From positions 822,689 to 886,688 of the forward strand of contig JANPWX010000076.1 in assembly GCA_024734555.1 (NCBI GenBank): DNA of 64,000 bases, written 5' to 3'. The notes below the pieces were generated by a model, which worked only from the letters and a program-made list of their open reading frames with translations, was not told where the DNA came from and did no database searches. Positions 17,171-32,600 of the stretch are shown here, piece after piece (the first letter of the stretch is position 1; the number at the start of each line of letters is the position of its first letter). This DNA comes from Trochalopteron elliotii. Its lineage: Eukaryota; Chordata; Aves; Passeriformes; Leiothrichidae. The position numbers and the translations under genes were made by a program.

Positions 17171-18649
17171 GGATAGACAGCTACCTCCAGTTTGTAACTG
17201 AGGAAGTGAAAAGCAACACTTTTTTTCCCTGGGAAATGTATTCTAAGGATCACCAGCCAGGCTCAAATTCTCAAAATCCCCCCTCCATGCCTGGTGAACC
17301 ATTCTGCTCCCACAAGCTCACTGTTGCTTTGAAATTGCTGTGTGTTTCTTTTTAAAAGATAATAGAAATGGGAATTGTACATCAGCTATTACTCCAGTTC
17401 TGCATCATATGTGAAGCCACAGAGCAAAACATTTTGACTTCTCAACTGGCAACCACCGTATCTGTGTCTTGTGTAGGACAGTGCTTTGTATGTCCAGCAT
17501 TACTCGCCTCTTTGTAAGTGGTTTTTGGTTTGTTTTTTATCTTCCACTCTCACTCACAGTAACTGCTGGGCATCATTGAATTCTGTGGCTGTGGGTCAAA
17601 AGTCACAGATTTCAGGTGTGCCTGTAGTTTTTTGACCCCCTGTAGCCTGGCCAGTCTTGCAGTACTTCACCCAAGGGTGGCGGTGCCCTGAGGGGAGCAG
17701 GGGGCTCTGTTCAGCAGCCTGCTGAACTTGGCTCAGGCTAAAACTCAGCTGAAGGGAGCCCAAAGGATCTGAGTGCTGCCCACCAACCACAGCTGCCTTG
17801 GTGGCAGTGCCTGGGGTGTGACAGTTGGAGTGTCACACCTGGATGCTCTGAGGGCACCAGCCCACGGTGAGAGCCCTGCACATCAGGCTCCTGCACAACC
17901 AACAGTCAGGAGCCCCAAGCTTTTAAGTGCCTTGGATGGGCTCAGATGCTCTGCAGGAAAACTCAACCCCAGCTGCTATGAGGTCACTGTCACTGCATTT
18001 AATTTGCAGAAATGGCACTTCAGGTGGGTGCTTTGAATGCAGTCCAAGTTTCAGCTTTGAGATTGTGAGAAGTTTCTAGGAGTTGGTAACATTAATTCTG
18101 TAATTCCACTTTAAAAAAATCTTCAGCTATCCAGCAGTTTTACAGTAATACACGGACTGGGTTGTTTTCAGAACTCAGACTGTGCAACACTTAAGTTGAA
18201 CACAGCTTCTTGTTGCTTAGAATATTCCTTCAATATTTGGGGTTTTAAGGCCATTATAAGGTTATTCAGGCAAAAAGGTTTTTTTGTTTTCTTTCTTAGA
18301 TCCTCGTTATTGTACTGATACCCAGAAGAATTTTTATTTCTTAGAGCACTTGTGCTATCACAGAATTGCAGAACAGGTGTGTTAGAAGGAACTGATGAAG
18401 GTCATTTAGTCCAATGTCTCTGTAATGAACCTAAAACATTGCCAGTTAATCCTTATCAGGGTGTTAAGCAAACACATTGATTTTTTGTGTTCAAAACTGC
18501 ATGCAAGAGGAAGCAGGAGTACGTTACTTCCAATACTCTTCAGATTCCTGGGTAAAGAGGCAGACACAGATACTGATTTGGGTTTTACTAAAAAAAGAAA
18601 AAGCACCAAAACAATGCAAAACCCCCAGTCAACAATCACTAGTGACCTG
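17171..18649. other. BAG2-RAB23 convergent spacer
   Basis: No gene recognised. A GC-richer block at about 17640-18000 has no recognisable protein. A short CR1 relic lies at 18357-18425. Confidence 0.5.
18357..18425 (-). mobile_element. Short CR1 3' end relic
   Basis: The pattern 'atcacagaattgcagaac', 'ttagaaggaactgatgaagg' and 'tcatttagtccaat' is a degraded reverse-complemented CR1 tail of about 70 bases. Confidence 0.5.
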
Positions 18650-21600
18650 TTTATTTTCAGAAAATGTGCCAGGCATCTTTGATGTATTTATAATACTTTA
18701 ATGCCACTTCCAATGTCTACTATCTTTGACTTAAACCTTGTCACTGTATTGGCCAGACCAATCATGAAAAGCAAAATGACTGGGAAGAGGAGAAAAGAAT
18801 CCCTATTTTGTACTTCAACCACATGGTAAAGAAATCAGAGGCAAGAGCTAAGAAACACCATTTCTATTGCACTGGGGTGTCCACACTTGTTTCTTTGAGT
18901 GCTCTCATGTGCTGCCTTGGGTCCCAGCTGTTGGCAACACACACAAGAATCAAGCACGTTTCTCAATCAGATTGAGGTTGCACAGCTTGTAGTTACAGCA
19001 ATTTTTGAAATTTAATATACTGACAGTTTAATATAACCACAAAAGTAGTGACTTTTATCAGACCCAACAATAAGCAAACAAATGTTTTAAGTTGCATGAT
19101 ACAACTAATGTCACTTACATGAGAACAGCAGAATTAATTTGTAGGGATTTTACTGAACAGCATATACAAGATACTCAGTTTTAAACACTGATTCTTCTGC
19201 TTGAGGATTTTATGGTATGTTGACTTTTTTTTTCTACAAATCTGTTACATTTACTTGAGATCATGATGGTGATAAAACCAGTTATGTACATCTCCTCTTT
19301 TAGCCAGTTACATTTAAGCCATTAGTAACAATGCATCTTGATTCTCACACTGCGAGTGGTGTTTTTCCTGGTCCACAGTAATTTTTAATTTTTCTTACCA
19401 ACTTTAGCAAGTTTGGCAGAACTGACAAACTATTTATCACTATAATGGTTTTAGAAACCTGAGAATGAGCCTAGTTCAGTACTAGGACTCACCTGGCTTT
19501 GAGATGACTCATACAGAACACTTCGACATGGAACATTAGCAGGTTTCTCTGATTCCATTATAGCAACTTTCATCTTAAATCTGAGCATTGCTGGTTTTCA
19601 TTCTATAATTCTGATTACCTGCTTGGATGCCATATTAACAGAGAATTATTTTCTTCTCTCAATACTATTTGTGCATTAGAAAGAAGATCTGCAAAACTTC
19701 TGCTTCCTACAACAAAATGGCAAGTTTGTTTCGATGGACTCAAGCCTGCTGGACCATCCTTGCACTCTTAATTTTGGTACAATTAGTGTTCAGGTAATGC
19801 AACTTCAACCCAAGGTCTATGACTACACTTCGAAAAGCAGTAGGGGCTCAGTAGTGTCACTGGAATGGGACCAGCATGTGTGTTGGTTTGCTGCATGACG
19901 AACTCCCACAGAGGAGAAGGGCAGATCATTCACCCTGTTAACACCTGGAGCTCTCAGCCTGAAGGGTGCATGAACAGCTTCAAGTGCAGGCTGAGCCTTG
20001 TGCATGTACCCCACATAACCCCTCAGAGTGCTGCCTGTTCAGCTGCTCAATGCTCTTTAGATTATCCCACCTCTACGGAAATGATGTGAAGGAAAACTTC
20101 ATGTCAGATGTGCTGCAGCCCAATAATGAAGCATAAATATTAAACAGGAAATCAGACTGACAGTGTGGTAACTCAGGCATTTTGACTACAGAAATGTTGC
20201 CTTAAGAAACACTGAAAATAAGAAAGCTTCAAAATTGTCTTAAGTGGAATATTTAAATTTTTTTTTAAATTAACCACACACACAAAAGCACAAAAATTAG
20301 TGTGATCAGTCATACAACTTTGACATTTGTTATTTCCAGTTGGAAATACATCCCTAGCATTACTGCTTTGCATCTAACGATGCCCCACGTACTGGGAGAA
20401 CACCCATTCACTGAATGGATACAACACAGAAGTGACAAAGCTGTAGTGTCATACTCTTTAGTGAATCCCTACTTCACGAAGGCATTAACAATCACTGAAG
20501 TTTCCTGCTAGTGGTAGCTTTATCAGCCAAGGGCAAAGAGTTGTAGCAAAATCCAGATAATACAGCCAATGAGCTATTCAAGAGAGATAAAAAGAATATA
20601 CAGGAGTGCAATGAATTTTGTGTCTTGTGACACGAGCATCTCTTGCTCTCAATCCAGGGTACCACGGGTGTAACAGAGCTACATTCTCACCCACCATGCA
20701 GTCCCAGGGATGCAAAGAGAACTGCATTTTTACTACCAGCCCTGCAGCTGTAGGTTTTGCTGACTAAAACATATGATATTTAATGAGTACACTTTGAGTG
20801 GAGAATGAAGTAATGTAATAAAAATTACTCATGAGGGACAACACAAGTGCTGAAACATTTAGGCATGTCTCTTCTTCCAAAAGGCAAAAGTTAGTGCCAC
20901 TGAAGAGTGATGTGAATACCTAAGGGTTCCTGCAATATGCAAGTTATCTGGTTTACATCCACACGCTAGCCCCAGTAGAATAAAAAAATCAAAATTTTCA
21001 AGCAGAGTACATGCAGGGCACTCCCCAGAAAGATGCTAATTTGGGCAGTTTCCATCTCAGTCATACTGGAGAAAAGCACTGCAAGGTCTCAACAAAGAAA
21101 GATCCACTTTAGATTTAGGATGGAAGTAAAATGAAAACTCACTGTTACCCAATGCTGCAAATAACTATTCCTACATTGAAGTATATGCACTACATTTCAA
21201 CATATCTTAAATTTATCAAGTCTGTCAAGTCTCCAACTATGAAAATTTCTGCTGAGTCATTAAAAACAGTAGTTTATAGTGACATACTTTAAATACAAAT
21301 GGCCTATATTAATTGTACAGTGTGTTACAGTATAACATGAAATAGTACGAATTGTCATACATAATAAAGAGTTACTTTTCAGTATGCTGTACAAAGTCAA
21401 ACAAGGCAGAAGAGATGTTTCAGACACCATAGTTTTGTTCATTTTTCATGAAAAATGAATAAAACCCCATGAAACTTGCAGACAGATAATGAAATGTAAA
21501 AGTTTCCATATTAAAAACAATTGTCAAAATTCTCCATGCATACACTACCCTAAGTTGTGAGGTGGCCTCATGATGTTCAGTCATCTTATCCCAAGTACCT

Positions 21601-23465
21601 TACTTCTTAAAGTGCTAAGACAGATAGGACTTGACTCCATTTATACATACAGTAATTAAATGCACTTGTTAAAAAATAGAGGCCTTTATCCAAGAGAAAA
21701 TACTGGAAACATTATGGTGAAGAACACATGGTTCTGCTGCAGTAGCAGACGGGATGGAGTGTCCTCCTTGCCAGCAACAGGAGATCTCTAATAGCTTGTC
21801 CAAGAAACTATGGTACTCAGTAGAAAGTCTAATACAGTAAACATAAAATACAGAGTTCAGAGATCTTTAGTGTTTGTGCATAACTTGCCACTCACTTCTC
21901 TCCCTGCAGACAGTGGGAGTAAGTTTTCATACTCATTGACTTAGAAACAAAGTCAGTCAAGCTTCCTACGTGAATTCACATAGTGAAAAGTCCTTCCTTC
22001 AAAAAGATACAGGATCACTCAATCAATTTTCATTCTCATACATCATTCATAAAACTATTAAAACTCTGATTTTTTTTTAAGCAGCATATTTTGCATTTGT
22101 CACTGGCAGACTTGTAGAAATCTTAGAAAGTTAAAATTATACCATACCATACAAAAACATGTAAACAAAATGAATAGCTTTTAAAAGGCATGCATGCTCT
22201 TGAAGAGGATTATAAAGTGTTCATTTTTGCTAAATAAAAGATATCTCGCTTAGCATTTTTAAAAGCACCTTAGTGATTTAGGAGCCTTAGCCCAAATAAC
22301 TTTGAAGTTAGATTTGGGCTCCTAAACATTGAAATCAGGTCTGTAAAATTACCAAAGCACTTTGAAAATTTTTTGCCATATCTCATCTTGCAGAATTAGA
22401 TTTCCTTAACTCTGAGACAACATTCAAGAATGTCTCCTTAATATAATCAGCTGCAATTTTTTAGATCCCTGTAACTTAGTTTATGGTATCTATGAAAAAA
22501 TGTCACATTAGATAAATACTGTGTAACACCACTTTGAAAATTCCTTTTTCGTTAAGACAACACAGGATACAACAATCAAATCTGAACAAGTATATGATTA
22601 GGTGTTCCTTCTGAATAGCTATTAGTGTTATTTGTTCAACCTGCTAAGACTGAGAAAAACAAACTTAGAAAACATCTGTAGCATAGCATTAGGTAAAAAG
22701 GAGCATTTTTGGCACCATACATTTTAAAATCTAAGCTTTTAGGCCCAAAGTATAGCAAGTTTAACATACACAGTGGCAGCCTGGAAACCTCATCTGAAAT
22801 GCAACATTTTTAAAGGACAATTGGAAGATTCTATTTGATGATCATTACCTGATCTCCAAGTAACACAGACATTGGAACCAAGCCTATATATTCATCCCAA
22901 ATGTTTACATATATACCTTAGCACACATATATATAATGCAAGGATCTTGCACCCACAGGACTGCCAGAATCCATATTAGTATGGTCAGGCATAAAATGAA
23001 GTAGTGTTTTTTTGGCTCTTCATTTATCTTGGTAGTGTCCTGACTAACCAATTCTAATATTTGCTTTGAAATTTAGTTGGAAGGTTGCTACATTACATTG
23101 GGCCACAGAGTTACAGACCGTACCTATATGTCTAAGTATTATCCTTAAATTAAATGTGCTTTGCAATTCAGCAAAACCTAGTTCATAGCTCTGTAAGTAA
23201 TTCCTTGAAGAAGGAAAAGCTCACCTAATCTCTACAAAGTGCACGAGGCAGCCACGGTTCTGTGTGTCACCACCAGGCGTCTCAGGCCACACAGCAAACC
23301 CACAGCATCATCAGAGAGTTCATCTAAATCAATCCACCCTCTGTCAAGGAGGCACAAGATTTGCTAAAGCACCGGTAAAAATACCTCTACAGCTGGCTTT
23401 ATTCTGTATTCAATTGCACGACTTCATCCAATTCTCTGAGTTGCTTAATTTCCTCCAAAAGTGGT
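18650..23465 (-). other. RAB23: Possible long RAB23 3' UTR
   Basis: Between the RAB23 stop codon and 18650 the sequence is AT-rich and free of recognisable transposon copies. On the minus strand AATAAA lies at 18650-18655, followed downstream by a G/T-rich stretch (lower coordinates to about 18590), which is a good cleavage-site arrangement. This would give a UTR of about 4.8 kb. Shorter forms are possible. No splice or coding evidence exists here. Confidence 0.35.
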
Positions 23466-23605
23466 CTAAGGTATACTGCAGCTGCTAAAAGGACTTCTGT
23501 TTTTCTTGGTCCTCTGTTTGTTGGGTTTAAGGTTGATGACATCTCCACCATTAAGAGTGCTAGAATTTTGGTTGGAGTGACTTCCACCAGCTGTATTAAA
23601 AACAC
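23466..23605 (-). CDS. RAB23: RAB23 coding exon 6 (C-terminal tail, CSIP)
   Basis: The acceptor is attctgtag. It encodes GVFNTAGGSHSNQNSSTLNG and on to the basic segment NKQRTKKNR and FSSCSIP, with TAG at 23468-23466. The basic patch and terminal cysteine fit a membrane-anchored Rab. Confidence 0.97.
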
Positions 23606-26600
23606 CTACAGAATTCAGACAAGAGAAGTATTTATATTTGTTTACTGCTTGCAGCATAATACATAAACACTTTAGACACAACACCTGCTAAGGCACAGCA
23701 GAGCACCTCAAACGTATACACTAGTTTTTAAATCTATTTTGGGTCAATTTTGCAGCTAAATTGGAAGTAGAGGCGGTTGCAATTACTAGCCAGGCAGTAT
23801 TTAAAGCTGGTATGCATCTGTGTAATTGAAGGGCAGCATATGCACTCATCTGTGTATGTATGTGTGTTACTAGCTGCACCAAGTTGTGGTTAGCTGAGTA
23901 ACAAAATAGAAGAAAAACATGACAATTTAAAATTCAGAAACTCTGTTGATATAAAGGTACGTAAAAGGCCTGAATAAAAAGGGAGTGCTTTAAGGAAAAT
24001 AAATTACCTGACTCAGAAATGCTTTAAAGAAGAACTACAGAAGTTCAGTGTTTTCTTATAGAAGGCAACTTACAAACACCTTCTGATTACATGCCAGATT
24101 CTTTCCCCATGAGTCTTAGAAGTCTACACTGAGATGAGCAATGCTATGTAATGCTAATTACATTAAAAAAACCCAACAAGCATTCCTCTCAAATCCTTGC
24201 ATAATCTTGTTTAAATAAAATCAGTAAAAGGGCATTTGCCAAGCATTAGCTAGAAACTTTCTTACATCAGTTTGACCATCTTGTAACTTTAAAGAGTCAC
24301 AGTTATTTTACAGAAAGAGATGATATCCTAAGATAGGGAGGTAATAATTAGACCCTGAATCACCTTGTATTAATTCCATAAGGAAACAGATTAGACCAAA
24401 AGCTTTGATGGCACAAAATACTGTTTCTAGGTTGTTTTTTTTTAATATTATACATACCAATCTTGTTACTGCTTGTGTGTACTAGTTCTGAGTCTTCTGC
24501 TGTTTGTTGCTTGAGCTTTTGAAGATATTTATCAGCCAAATACTTAAAAACTGAAAAGTTAAAAAGAAAAAAGATACATCACAGAATGCCTAAAAATCAT
24601 CGTCACCGTCATCATCATCATCCCATTGTATCAAAATTCTGCATGGTGACAAAAGCGCATTTCACACCCCAGGTTTAGCACAACCTGGTGAGTGATTCTG
24701 GGCAAGCCTGTGTGCCTGGGCAGAACCCAGGTCAGTCCAGTGTCTGCCCAGCTCTTACAGTTTGCAGCACTGAAGTCTTGCACAGAAATACCTCAATGCT
24801 CTTATTAAAAAAACTTGCCCACACATATTGCCAAATGTTTCAATTAGTGCAACTTGGAACTTTTTACAGTTATGTAGGGATTTAATATATATATATATTT
24901 TGCAAGAAGCCTTAGAAAAACAGTCATGTAAACTAATTCTATTAATAAAACTTGGCAACAACCTTTTTCTAATTAACTAATGCTACCCTCATTTCTATTG
25001 GTGTATAAAAAGTTGACCTAGGAATCTGAAAAAATATAAAACTAAAGCAGAAATTTTTAGAACCTAGACGTGTTATGATTATTTACATTTGTAATTCAAC
25101 TCATTTAAAGATGATACAAAAGCATTTTGTATTTTCTCTTGCAGATTTTTCCCATGGTAAATGATGTTAATAGAGAAAAATCAGGGAGTTTACAATTATC
25201 TTGGCTAATTAAACAAGAATATATCATTAGGGTGTATAGTTCATGATTATTCAAACCCAGCCCACAAAAGACAGAGACTCAAAATTTTAAGACTACTCTT
25301 ATAAAATTAAGTACATTAAAAGTGGTACTTAGGAACTAATCAAGTATCGCCAGTAGACAAAACACTGCAAGAGATGCAATCTTTTAATGTACTTCATTTA
25401 AATATGACTGAAATATAAAATAATTGTTTCTATCAATTATTTATGAACTATTAACAATTACAAAATAATCTGTTCAACGATTTGTATGTTGCAATAATTG
25501 AACTACGTGTATTTGTTTTAGTTTTAAAAGCTCGTGCTTACCGACACTCATTAGGACTAAGGAGCCTTAACACACTTGTAAAACACTGCAGCTGCGTGTG
25601 TTTTTAGAAGAGAATGATGTGCACAAAGAAATGGGCTTAACCCACTGATATCAGGTCATTTTAGCCGTGTTTAAGGCGTGGACAATAAAGAGGGTTGCCA
25701 CCAGCACACAAGGACGTGTAAGTACCAGCCATGTGTAGGTACCAGCCGGCTGCGGGCGTGGAGCAGGGGCAGGACACGCCCTCCCTCCCCGCGGCACCTC
25801 CTACCTTCGCTCACGTTCAGGTCTTCCTTCACAGACGCTCGGTAAAACCTCACTTTCAGCTTCTTTGCCAGAGCCTCTGCCTCCTCACTGCACAACACGA
25901 GACAGCTTTGTAAATCCTTATTTGGTTCATTTGTCAGCGTTTATTCTCATAAACAAAAGGCTTCGTTGCAAGTTAAACGTGGCAAAGTGGGTTGAGAAAT
26001 TGAAGACATTACAAAAAAACCTAATGCTTAATTTCTTTACAATATCTCCACTACAAAAATAAGGTATTTTACATGCAGTTTCTTTATGACTCAAAGGAAT
26101 TCTTTCCAGTATTTACTGCCTTCATTAAATAAAACTTCCCAAGGGTTCGAAGAAGGGTGCTGGTGAAACCAAAAGGAAGGAGGCTACAATTGACAGCACT
26201 ATAACTGCAAACTCTGAACAACAAAAATTAATCCTTAGGTATATCTTAATGAAGCAGTATGCTATGCAATCCAATGAGAACACAGATGAAATTGAGAATT
26301 ACTTTTTTCTGTGAAGTGAAAAAGAACTTATGTTAAAGTTCAAGAAACTTATGAATACTCCCCTAAAGAAAATCACATCATCAGAAAGATTATGTTACTG
26401 AGGCAGACAGTGTATTCTGAGAACCAAACCTAAGTGACATACCATGAATAAAGGAGGAGTTCAAATGCAATTTTGCTTTTCCTTTGAAAAATCCTCAGAA
26501 TTCTTTGCAGAAGAAGTAGAAGCTGATTTATGCCATCAATGATAGCAAACAGACAACAAAGAAAGCCAGTGCAGGAAACAACAAAAAAGAAGAAATAATT

Positions 26601-29600
26601 TAAATCTCTCAGGAAGATGACAGAAATTAATGAAGTGGAGAATGATCAACTTGATCATGCACTATATTCTACATGAAATGCTGTAGTAAATAAAAGCATT
26701 TGTTAAGCTGATTTTATTACAAGAATGAAGTTGGTCACATACACAAGGGCAGAATGAGCTGACAATAAAATCTGTAAAGAAAAATACAGCAAGGAAGATT
26801 CAGCACCATGCAGTTTGAGAATATTACCACATATGTATTTCTATAGAGTTACAATGTTTTGATAAAAATTAATAATAAAAAACGAATTAAAGAAAGCAAA
26901 GAATATTAGCAAGCATTCACTAGCCAAACAGCCAATGTGCCTTCAGTGGTGCACAGCACAGTTTAGAAGTAACTGAATTTTAACAGGAGAGAAAATTTAT
27001 AGTTTTAGATTTTCTGAAATTAAAAAAAAAAAAAAGTGTGACGCATATTGTGCCAGAACCGAACTTTTCATGTCATTCCTCTATTACTTTTGGCTTCAGG
27101 ATGCAGTACAAAACAAACAGAAAGCTCCTAGCTTTGCAGCAAATCTGCCCAAGTATCCACACTCATGCAGCAACACCTGCCCCGTGTTCTCCTAGGGCAC
27201 GTCTGGATGCAGGACACAGGAGGGACAACCCAGATACTGGAAGACTTCACCAGAAACTCCCACAGACTTCCTTTCTTAAAACTTGTGTATACAGGGGGCA
27301 CCTATGGATCTTTAAAAGTAGTACAATAGAACTCCTACTTCTTTATGCAAGAGTCATCAAGAAGATCAATCTTATTCTGCACAAGAACTGTGGGAATGTC
27401 TCCAACTTCAGTCACAACTTTTTCCTTCCAGGTAGGGATTGCTTTGAAGGACTCTCTGTCAGTTGTAGAAAACACAAGAACACAAGCCTGGGCTCCTAGA
27501 AATATACAAATAAATTACAAATACAAATACATGCAAATTAGCCAATAAACAACAGAAAAATAAATGGTAAGGTATTTAAAATATGAGGGATTTTTAAAGT
27601 TTTTCCCATAAACATGCACTTTTACCAGCAGCTTGTGTCAAACCACTGGTCATAGATTCCCTAAATGAAAATTCATTGCCATATTATCTTGATCATTATG
27701 GCCATGACGACTATGGGTCTGTTACTTTTAATGCTAATTCCAGTATATTGAATGTATGCAGGGAAAAGAAACAGAAGGAGATCTGGAAAGGCTGGAAAAA
27801 GGGAAGGGAAGGTTTGTTTATTGCTGTTTTACAGACAAATTAATGGAGGCTAGAAGGCAATTTTTTTGCTGTATGCAGCATCTGTAAAGCACATTTCACA
27901 TTATTCTTTGTGGTACAGTAATTTGGATTCTGAAAAGCAGAAAACTTTAAATTTCAGAGGAAGTTGTGATTATTTCAAGTAAATTGTCAGTAGCTTTTTG
28001 CGGAAAATAAGTGTCTTTCCAATTAATACTATCAGATAGTCTAATAATTCTATCAGAGCACTATGATAAATTATACAAAACCTTTTGTTATGGTTTTGTA
28101 AATAAACAACAGTTAAACTCCATGGATACTGAGAAGGTACTTCCACAGCTGAAATATTAGTGTGTGGTCTTTTGACTGTCCAGTAGCCCTTTGTTATTCT
28201 TCAGAAACTGCTTTTCTTTCCACACTTCATTATTTATATGCCTTCAATATACTAGTGATTTAGTAACAGAGTATGAAAGGAATAGATATCAAGTGGTTTT
28301 GAGACTCTAGTATAATCTTGTGGTGAACATCTCAAATTAATATCATATAGCATGAAAAATTTTTGATCAGTATGAATTTTATCTCAAGAGTTTTAGCAAG
28401 TATCCCCAATTCCTGTATTCTATCTTTGTATCTCTCTGACACAAAGCACACAAGTTCTCTTACTAGGTTTGCTTTTATTTAGCCTTTTAAAAGCCAAGTT
28501 CAGAGTCTGTCTTCAGAAAGATTTCCTATGCTCTTTAACATCCTTCCACATACATATTAAGACTCTTCTGGTATGGTTTTATACAAAACAATAAGAACTG
28601 TCCTAAAAACTTCAACTGAAGCTCTACCAGTAAAAAAGCAGCAATGCAGCCTTCCATAATTTCCCCTATTATTTGTGTTGTAGAACTGTTTGTTTTCCCT
28701 ACTGTCCACACTGTACTCTAAAGTATGCAATTATTCTGATGCAATTCCTGTGACATAGGTGTAAAATTCCTTATTCTTTCCAAAGCAGGTTAGTTTGCCT
28801 TTGCCTATTATCTCACAAAGTAGCTAAATGGAGACGAGAGCATTTATTAAAATACTCCCACCACCTGTAAACATCACTTTGTTCAGTTTTAAGACCAAGA
28901 AATTCTTTGTGAAGTTTCCAGACTCTGACACCTTCACTTCATCTCTCTCCTTTTCCCCCCATTCCTTCTGAGTGCTACCACAGGTAACAGTAAGTTTAGA
29001 GAGAAAAGCCCTAGCACGTGGTAGGTAAAGAGAAGTGGTTTCAAAAGGGAACTGTAAGACAGGCTTTAATAAAGAATCAAACAAATATTTTTGAGGACCT
29101 TCATGATTTTTACAACAAACAACAGTAAAACAAAGTGTCATCAACAATGACAAACTCTATACACTCGTGTTATTGTGTATTTCCAAACATCTGTCAAAGT
29201 TTTTGATCACTGGATTGTAAGTATCAGCCTTAACTAACCCAATAACTCTGTAAGATGCTTCTTTAAGAAGAGAGGGAAAAATAGTTTTCCTCTCAGGTGG
29301 AATGCAAAACAATCAACTGTGGTCTTTCTGAAGTATGCTTCAGTATGGTGCAAAAGTTAGTACAGCAACAGAATTCAACAGAAGATACTGCAGGGCAGAG
29401 ACTTTAATATGCAAATTCTTTTCATCTTCAAGAAATCTGCTAAATACTCTGTATTTTTATTGAAAACATAAACAATTTAAGAAATTGTAATATCCATCTG
29501 AGGGTTCTAAGGAGGAAAATGAAAAGACAAACCCTAGAATTTAGCCATGTAAAAAACATCTTTTCTAATGCAGGCACTGACAATACTCAGGAGTCAGTAA

Positions 29601-32600
29601 CATTACTATCTCAGTGACCCACTGCTAATGGAATCATACAGCCCCTGTGTCATACAACAGATTATGTACAACAACAGGCACCAGCAGCAAAGGTGCAGGA
29701 TAGTGTCAAACAGCAGCATAACAGCTCAGGATGTTCTCAATGAATATTTTAAATTAAAGTTCTTTTGTAAGAAGCTGTTTCATAAAGCTACTTTAAAGTA
29801 CTGAAGAAAATGACATTGTGTGCAATTACTGCATTGATAATTCCTCTATATTTTAAAATGTTCCAACTGCTTGCAGAATCACTGACATAATATTTATACC
29901 TAGAGCAATTCAGAAAAAAAAATAGATACTAGTGCTACTTAAATCAAGTAAAGCATGAGCTTGTCAGCTGAATTGTCTCAAAGCTGAGTTCAGCAGACTA
30001 TCCTATCCCCATAGCCTCCATAACCACTTTTTTTTTCCTTTCATACTGGTACAAAGCCTTTGTAATAGGAAAAGTGTAAGGAAACTCTTTGCCATGAGGG
30101 GACTCTTACAGGGCTTTATACCTGACCCCACTTATTCCACTCAGCACTTCACCTCAGCTTTTCCAGACTACGATAGAAATTCCAGGCTATAAAACTGATG
30201 GTGACTTGTTCAATCTCACACTGAGATCAAAATCCAGTATCATCATCCAGAAATTCTTGTTTACTGCTGATGTTCTAACTTCTGTGGATCCTGGCTGTCT
30301 TTAACAGGCTCAGCAGGATTTAATGTCTCCTTAACAGTATCTAAAAGAACTGTACCAGGGCAGGCCTTGCATTGCAGGCCTTCCATTTTCCTGTTTGTTA
30401 ACCCAGAAAAAAGGGGTTAACAAATGCAAACTAAAACAATCCTATGAAGGCTTGATTATGAAGAATGAACTATTTTGCAACAAAATGAGGATCCTGACAA
30501 TTTGACTAATCAGCAACTGAGTAACACACTAATGAGCAAGATGTCTGTTTTCCATCAAAAACCTCAGAAGAATCTTCAAGATATACCAGTGGTAGGGGAA
30601 GGAAGAGGATACATGCACAAAAAAATTATCAAATACTGCCTTGAGAAACATTTGACTTCAACCACAGAGAATAACTGGTGAGAAGATGCATGGTATAATA
30701 CAAAAAAAAATTATTAAATGCATACAGTGCTTCCTTCAACTCTGAATTTAGGCTCCTGGACTCCTTGCACTGTGGGGTCGTGCAACTACACTGGCTGCAC
30801 ACATTTGCCTTCACGTAGAAAACCACACGACAAATCCCCTGGCAGCTCCAATTCCCTTTTTCTGCAAGGCTGAATGAATTTGGTCCCCAGACAAGAAACA
30901 CTCAAGAGACAGGCTCTGAAGCAATCATGTGTGAGCACTGAAGAACTGACAACACATAGTGTCCCAGGGGAGTACATAACTGCAATAATAGTGGGACAGT
31001 GACCTGTGGTAGAAGCAAACCTTAAATTAACAGGCAGCATTTATCTCACCTATCTTAGAAGCGTCCTCCCCTTATCAGCAATAAAATCCTGGCATTTCCA
31101 AAGGAAGCTTCACTTTTTGCTTCTATAATAACGTGATTGCTGAGGCCAGACCAAAATTGCATTCCAGGCTCTTCCAATTTCCCTTGTCCTTCATGAGTGG
31201 AAGTTTAGTGCAGAGCAGTCCCTGTATCTGACACCTTGAACTATTTACTATAAACCTATCATGCTGCTACAATGTGTACAGGCTGACTGTGCTTGACTTC
31301 ACAGCACAGAAGTTCTGTACAGAGAACTCCAAGGCAGAGATCTAACAGCAAGCACTAGGTCGGGCATGAGTCATGACCAAGATTTCAAGATATTAATGCA
31401 AATTTTTTGTTTTGTTTTTAAACTACCAGGTTGCTTGTGCTAACTGAGGCCAGTAGGTGTACTTTTGAGTTCTTCTCAACACTCCATATTCTAGCCTATC
31501 AGTCACAGTAATCAGGAGAAAAAGTCTTTGGCTTGAAACAACTGGGAAGAGCAAAGCACACAAGAGGACCAAGGGCCAGGACAGTAAAAAGGAAGCTCCA
31601 AAATAATCAACTACTACCATCTAAAATTCATATTCTCAACTTGTCAGCTGTAAATTATCTATATCCACATGACAAAAGAAGACCTTTTTCTGAGAAAATC
31701 ATAATCATCAATCACAGGCAACAACAAGTATTACCAAAAACCCCCACCTATTAGCAAATTGATTATCATAAGACTATAACACCCTGAAACAGCTTGGCGT
31801 AATCATTATTTTATCTCTAAATGAGGTAATTTTATACCATAGCAGTATATTTTCCCCGTCACCTCAGGCAATTAGTTTGCAAGAACTGAACAGTGGAATC
31901 TTTGCCAAGTCATTTTTATCTCTCCCATTAAAAAAAACCAAAGAGAAATATTTACAGAACCATTGTTAAATTTTAAGCAAAGAAAGCTTAAATATGCAAT
32001 TTGTAACTGGTTAAATAGATAAGCTGCCTTTACACAAATAATAGTTTATTTTATGAAGTAAATACACTCTTCTTACTGCTCTTGCTTTAACGTATTCAAA
32101 GCAGACTGTACTAGCAAAAGAACTGCTGTGCCCTGTAAACTGTCCTTCTAGGATGACTGGTGGATTTTCCCCTCCTTGGATTAATTACTATGTGCCTCAT
32201 CCACAGTTTTTGGAATATTTACCAACATGTGTCTCACAGAAAACAATGAAACACTTTTAGAAGGAAAATATACACTTGCATGTGATTGACTGAATGTCTA
32301 CATCCCATCCAGTTTCTGTGCAGGTATTTGTCTCATTTCATTCAATGTTTTCTAAGGGCACTACTGCATAAAGCAGACGTACTTAAGACAAGAAACTTGC
32401 ACAAAGAGAAAAAAAATTTAAGAATTGAAAAAGCTGAACTGAACATGCTTTGTGCACACATGAAATAACTGAATTTCTTAATACAAAGATACGAAAACAT
32501 TTTAGAGATGTGCAGATCAAGAAAACCCAACAACTACCAAACAACAAACATGGTATTTTCACCTCTATAGTAGGCTTTAGTTATTGCATCAAATTCCTCT

